Of a DNA stretch of 21,421 nucleotides, positions 17,291 through 21,421 are shown piece after piece. The first letter of the stretch is position 1; every line of letters starts with the position of its first letter. The DNA comes from Ettlia oleoabundans. Taxonomy: Eukaryota; Chlorophyta; Chlorophyceae; Chlamydomonadales. The position numbers and the translations under genes were made by a program. The notes below the pieces were generated by a model. It saw only the letters and a program-made list of their open reading frames with translations. It made no database searches and was not told the origin of the DNA. Location of the stretch: NCBI GenBank assembly GCA_019693395.1, contig JAAMXP010005479.1, positions 1-21,421 of the forward strand, read 5' to 3'.

Positions 17291-18059
17291 CAGCAAAGGC
17301 CCAGCCGGGCCCCAATTATGCCACCTCGGCTTTAGCTCCGCCTGCTTGTGCTTTTGCTGGCCTTTGTGTGCTGGTAAAGGATTTCCCCTGCTCGTCCAGC
17401 TCACTGCTCCAATTCCACATCTCTCTATCTTGCTAACCATTCCAGCTGCTGCTCATCGCTGTACTATACACGCATGCTCCCTTGAGACCAATGCACACAG
17501 ATCACCGCCGGCAGGGCTGTCCTTGATATACACGTCTGTGAACACATTGTAGCCTGCACTGTGTCATGATCACACACTCCTGAAGGACGAGGAATCAATG
17601 AGGAGGACGACAGGAAGAAGAGGAAAGGAGGAAAAGTGCAGGTGTGTGGTCCCCTGTCAGCAAGTCTGCGTTGCAGTTGGGTGCACCAATGGCACCCCCC
17701 ATAGAACCCGATGAGTGAGAGTGCATAGTAGCGGCAGACAGATTTGGGATGAATGTCGAGAAATCATCGGTCAAGGAATTCAAACAATCGAAACCTGAAT
17801 CAAAACTAGATCAACAAGGCAGCAGCAGTTTGTGCTGAGCAGTAAGTATTCATAGCAACGAGGTGAGCAGAAGAAGTTGGGACGTGATTCTTTCTTGCTG
17901 CACCCTCCTGCGTCATACGTATGATGCCCGTTCCTGCCCCTAGCCCCTAGTGGCGGCGCGTGTCGCCGTCACCTCCCCATTCCTGCTGATATCCAGTCTT
18001 CTGCCATTTGCTGCACGCTGTAAATGAAGAACATATAGTCCTGTAACAAACTGGCCTCC
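17291..18059. other. Convergent intergenic region between BRF1 and the AP2 gene
   Basis: Both 3' UTRs meet here. Plus-strand TGTAA words occur at 18019-18023 and 18042-18046, which would give BRF1 a 3' UTR of roughly 730 bases ending next to the AP2 stop codon. I found no TGTAA on the minus strand down to the BRF1 stop. No other gene is recognised. The part around 17590-17880 is noticeably less GC-rich. Confidence 0.45.
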
Positions 18060-21000
18060 CTACACCTGCTCCTGCTCCTGCAGCTGCTGCTGCTCCTGCC
18101 CCTGCTCTTGCTCCTGGTGGTGTACAGCTGCGCCTGCTGCATCGGCTGCTTCCTCATCGACGCCACCGCCAGAGGGGGAGGCAAGCTCAGGGAAGCTCTG
18201 GAGGGGCCGGGGACACACTCAGACACCAGTCATGACATGCGCTCAATCATCACTGGATGCTGGTGACTGGACAAGAGCCCAGCACCCTGCAAATTTGTTG
18301 CAGGTGTTGCATTGCAACACCAGCTGGCCAGAAAAAGCGGAGCAGCAATGTGATGCTGCTGAGTCAGTCCATCTCTGCACCGCAGTCGGGTCTCACCTCA
18401 CATCCGCTCTTCACCCAGCGCTCAAACAGGGTGGGGGTGGCCTGGATCTCAGCAAACCTGAACAGGTAGGCAGCGCACAGGGCGCCCAGACGGGGTGGGT
18501 GGGTATGGAGGTGCCAGCGTTTGAGAAGCTCTCGTCTGATTCAGCCCAGGCATGTCTTCAACATCGTATAAGCCAGAGGCAGGGTGAGCACCGCCACTGC
18601 ACTCGCAGATCATCACACCCCTTCCCCACTCCCGCACTATGATCACACCGATTTAGGGGCACAGTATACCGAGCTCACCGCTCGTCTGCCCTGAGTGTGC
18701 GGTTCTGCATTTGGTGGAAGTCAGCCATCTCTGTGCGGTAGTCACTGAGCGCGTGGTTGGTGGCGGCGCCCTGCCCACGCAGGCGCACCAGCGCACGGTC
18801 GTAGGCGCGGGCCGCGTCAACCTCCTGAGGCACATGGAACAAGGGGGGTCACAAGGCTGGCATGAGGAGAGTCCGAGGGGGCAAGGGGGGAGGATCGGAG
18901 AACCAAGGCAGATAGCATGTGAGATCCAGAAGGCAGGGGAAGGCATGAAGCCAATGTGGCATGCAGCACATGTCAGCTCGGCTCGACACTTGGGGAAACA
19001 ACAAACACCATCGCTAGGCACCAGCCCGGGCGGCCCTTCCCCTGAAACACCACCTTAAACCCTTACCACATTTACCCAGTCACCCAGAGGTAGGCCCCAT
19101 ACACACACCTACCCACCTCTGTGTACAGCCCCAGGTAGATGTGCTTGGATCCTGGCACACCAATGCGCGCCTCCCAGCGCCCGCTGGGGTGGTGGGTCAC
19201 GCCGCGGTAGCTGCTGCTGCCACGGCTGAAACCCTGGCTCTGCCGCCTGCGGGGTGTGGAAGCAGGGCAGGTGGCAAAGCCGGGGGGCTGGAAGGATGTG
19301 GGACGCGGTGCAGAGTCCTGAGCACCGCAAGTAACCACAGGTGTGCCCCTCTTCAATCATACAAGACAATATGCGGCGCCCGCAAACCCTACCAGCTAGC
19401 ATCATAATTTGCCGAGTGGCCCAGAACAGCCCATCCATGTCCGCCACACACCCGCACCCTGCACCCACCTGACTGCCATCACCAGTTCCTCCATGCTCAT
19501 GCGCCCAATGCAGCCCAGCAGGTCGCCATACTTGTCCAGCGGGAAGTTAGTGCGCACACGCCGACCCTTGCACTTAAGGGCTGCAATGTCGTACGCCTCA
19601 GCTGCGTGCTCCTCCTGCTCGTAACCGCCTGCGGATTAGGAACATTGGGCACTGTTGAGGCGGAGGTCATGGTTGCAGTGCTGAGTGCGGTTGTGGACAA
19701 GGGGAACTCATACATGTAATGGATAAAGCGAGGGTGGGATGGGTGTCTTGTGAGCCTGCAAGGCTTATAAGCCCGTGAAGCACCACGTCAGCAACCCAGT
19801 GGTGTGCCGTGGTGTGTACACACAAGGGATGTCATGGACGTGTTGAGTGACAGGAGCGTGCGGCCTGGGGCAGCCAGCTGGAAGCATGCCTTGTGGGCAC
19901 GGCTTATCAGGGTGGAGTGAGGCATTGGCGACTTACCTAGGTAGACCTGGCGCCCCAGCTCCTTCACCCAAATGTGGGCCTGCAGGCCGAGGGGGGCGGG
20001 TGGGAAAGAACAAAGAAAGGTTGATGGCTGCCAATACAGGCCACACCCAAGAGAAGCATGCCGCAGCCTGTGTTCCGATGCAAAGACAAACTGAACTCCA
20101 ATGCAGGCCCCCCGCCGCGCGCGGGCGCCCCCCCCCTCCCCCCCCCACACGCGTGGACACCACCACCACCACCACTACCACCGCTGCCCACACCCACTCA
20201 CCAACCTCATGCTCACCTCGTAGCGCCCGGAGCGGCGGTGCTTGGTCACGCCACGGAACTTGCTGCTGCGCCCACCCTTGTCGCCCTTGCTGGCGCCATC
20301 CCCATCACTGCTTTTCGCAGATGCGTCAGCTGCGCCATCCCCATTACCTGGTGCCTGCTGGCTGCCATCATTGCTGCGTGGCGCCCGCCTGCAGACGGAT
20401 GGACACTCCGCAAACGAGTCATCAGTCACTCCAGTAGCAGCAGCTGAGAATGGTGGACAACCAACCAGGCAGCATATCCTGGCTGTAGCAACAGCCAGGA
20501 GATTCCACAAGGAGAAACAGAGCTTCACATTGACGGTAACTACCATGAACAACACCGCCACACACACACACCTGCCGGTGCCCGTGACTGCAGGTACCGC
20601 CGCGGCTGTCGCGTTGGCAGCTGGCCTGCGGCGCCGCTTGCGTGGCTGCTCCTCCTCTGAAATGCTGGTCTCATCCACCTCCTGCTCCTCATCTTGCTGC
20701 CCCTCCTGCTGCCAACCATCTGCACCATGCCGGATTGCATCACCGTTGGAGGCAGCGGCAGTAGTCGCAGCAGCAGCAACCGCTGCGCCTGAGCCCCGTT
20801 TGGCCGCCTGACTCCTGGAGCTGTTCTGGCGCCGCGCCTTGGGTGCGGTGCCGGCCTTCACCGGGGTGTTGGCTGTTGGGGAGGCGGTGTTGTGTGCCAC
20901 CTGCCCTGCTGATGAGGCTGGGCCTGTAGATGCTTGCTCCTGCTGTGGTTGCAGCTGCTGCCTGAGCTCCGCCTGGACATCCATTGGCTGTGAGGAGTGG

Positions 21001-21378
21001 TGCAGCAGCAGGTGGTGCTGGTGCGGGTGGACCAGCAGCGGCACCTGCAGCAGCTGGGGCTGCATGCCCATGTGCAGGGAACCGAGTGGAGTGCCGTCTG
21101 AGCCCAGTCGAAGCGCGTGCTGGCCCTGGTGGTGCAGGAAGAGGCCGGCATGGGCACGCTGCTCACCCTCGCCGCTGTAGCCGTTGGCTAGGTGAAAAGA
21201 CAGCGATTGACTGCCCTGCTGGTGGGGTGCGTGGGGAGACAAAAGGCAGGCTATAGTCAACGGGGCAGTTGACCTGCCAGTATGTGGTCTCCTGCCATTA
21301 AGCTGGCAAGCCCTTGTGAGCAATCAAGCCAATGTTTGGCACCTACCTCAGCTGGCCTGGGGAGTGCTGGGATGACAT
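18060..21378 (-). CDS. Double AP2-domain transcription factor (AP2/ANT-like)
   Basis: Exons in transcription order: 21378-21347, 21210-20572, 20478-20217, 19979-19937, 19628-19469, 19246-19117, 18824-18679, 18457-18397, 18197-18060. All phases close, giving 536 residues. AP2 domain 1 spans about 298-355 ([45 protein letters not shown]). Domain 2 spans about 392-447 ([44 protein letters not shown]). Two AP2 domains place it with the AP2/ANT/WRI1 class, DNA-binding regulators in the nucleus. The N-terminal region is rich in Q, H and A and has a KRRRRP nuclear-localisation-like patch after an acidic SISEEEQ stretch. The C-terminus is a Q/E repeat ([18 protein letters not shown]). The start rests on a short first exon ([10 protein letters not shown]) with a GTAGGT donor. 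ATG 21323 is an alternative, and the splice joining 20572 to 20478 is the least certain junction. Confidence 0.88.
20128..20146 (-). repeat. G9-A-G9 tract in an AP2 gene intron
   Basis: The plus strand reads nine Cs, one T and nine Cs, so the minus strand and its pre-mRNA carry G9-A-G9. GGTGGTGGTGG words (20157-20185) lie just upstream in the transcript. The intron runs from 20216 to 19980, inside AP2 domain 1. A quadruplex in RNA or DNA is plausible. Confidence 0.75.
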
Positions 21379-21421
21379 GGCAACAAGCGTCCAATACAGT
21401 GATAGGTGTCGGGCCCCCCAC
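21379..21421. other. Short upstream flank of the AP2 gene
   Basis: Only 43 bases remain beyond the proposed start codon, so the promoter lies outside the window. Nothing further can be supported here. Confidence 0.5.

Noticed and set aside
20175..21323. Single 382-codon minus-strand frame as the complete AP2 N-terminal exon
   Set aside because: The middle (about 20571-20479) reads as hydrophobic intron-like sequence with a GTGTGT donor, and the part beyond 21210 looks like an intron ending in a pyrimidine tract, so a spliced model was preferred.

Overview
This window looks like nuclear DNA of a green alga, most likely a trebouxiophyte of the Chlorella type. It is GC-rich, its genes are broken into many short exons, nearly every 3' splice site reads GCAG, TGTAA-type poly(A) signals lie behind two of the genes, and low-complexity Q/A/E/G tracts interrupt the proteins. 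Single-frame reading hides the genes, so I rebuilt them exon by exon, requiring each exon junction to keep its phase.

Layout, left to right: (1) Minus strand, 503 to about 5556: a DNA (cytosine-5) methyltransferase in 15 recognised exons, with motifs I, IV, VI, VIII, IX and X in canonical order, a Cys/His-rich segment before motif I and a long acidic C-terminal extension. (2) Plus strand, about 6103 to 7547: a gene of unknown function, at least five exons, 5' end unresolved. (3) Plus strand, 7544-10127: an otubain-type deubiquitinase with an N-terminal UIM-like helix and a poly-Q tract. Its first ATG overlaps the stop codon of gene 2 as ATGA, so the pair is a candidate two-ORF transcript. An 83-base assembly gap lies in its last intron. 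(4) Minus strand, 10536-11786: a UEV1/MMS2-type ubiquitin E2 variant, complete in four exons. (5) Plus strand, 12071-17290: BRF1, the TFIIB-related subunit of TFIIIB, complete in ten exons. (6) Minus strand, 18060-21378: a double-AP2-domain transcription factor in nine exons.

Genes 1/2 and 4/5 are divergent and may share promoters (the 4/5 gap is 284 bp). Genes 3/4 and 5/6 are convergent. Functionally, two chromatin/transcription regulators (methyltransferase, AP2 factor) and a Pol III initiation factor surround a ubiquitin pair. OTUB1-type enzymes and UEV1/MMS2 both act on the UBC13 K63-chain system in other eukaryotes, so their tail-to-tail adjacency is notable.

The main points for a second look are the ATGA-overlapping ORF pair, an intronic 45-bp triplicate in BRF1 that carries splice-site look-alikes and stays open in frame, three GC-AG introns fixed by protein conservation, (TGTGC)n tracts at two acceptors, and the fused architecture of the methyltransferase. 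No tRNA, rRNA, CRISPR array or recognisable transposon was seen.
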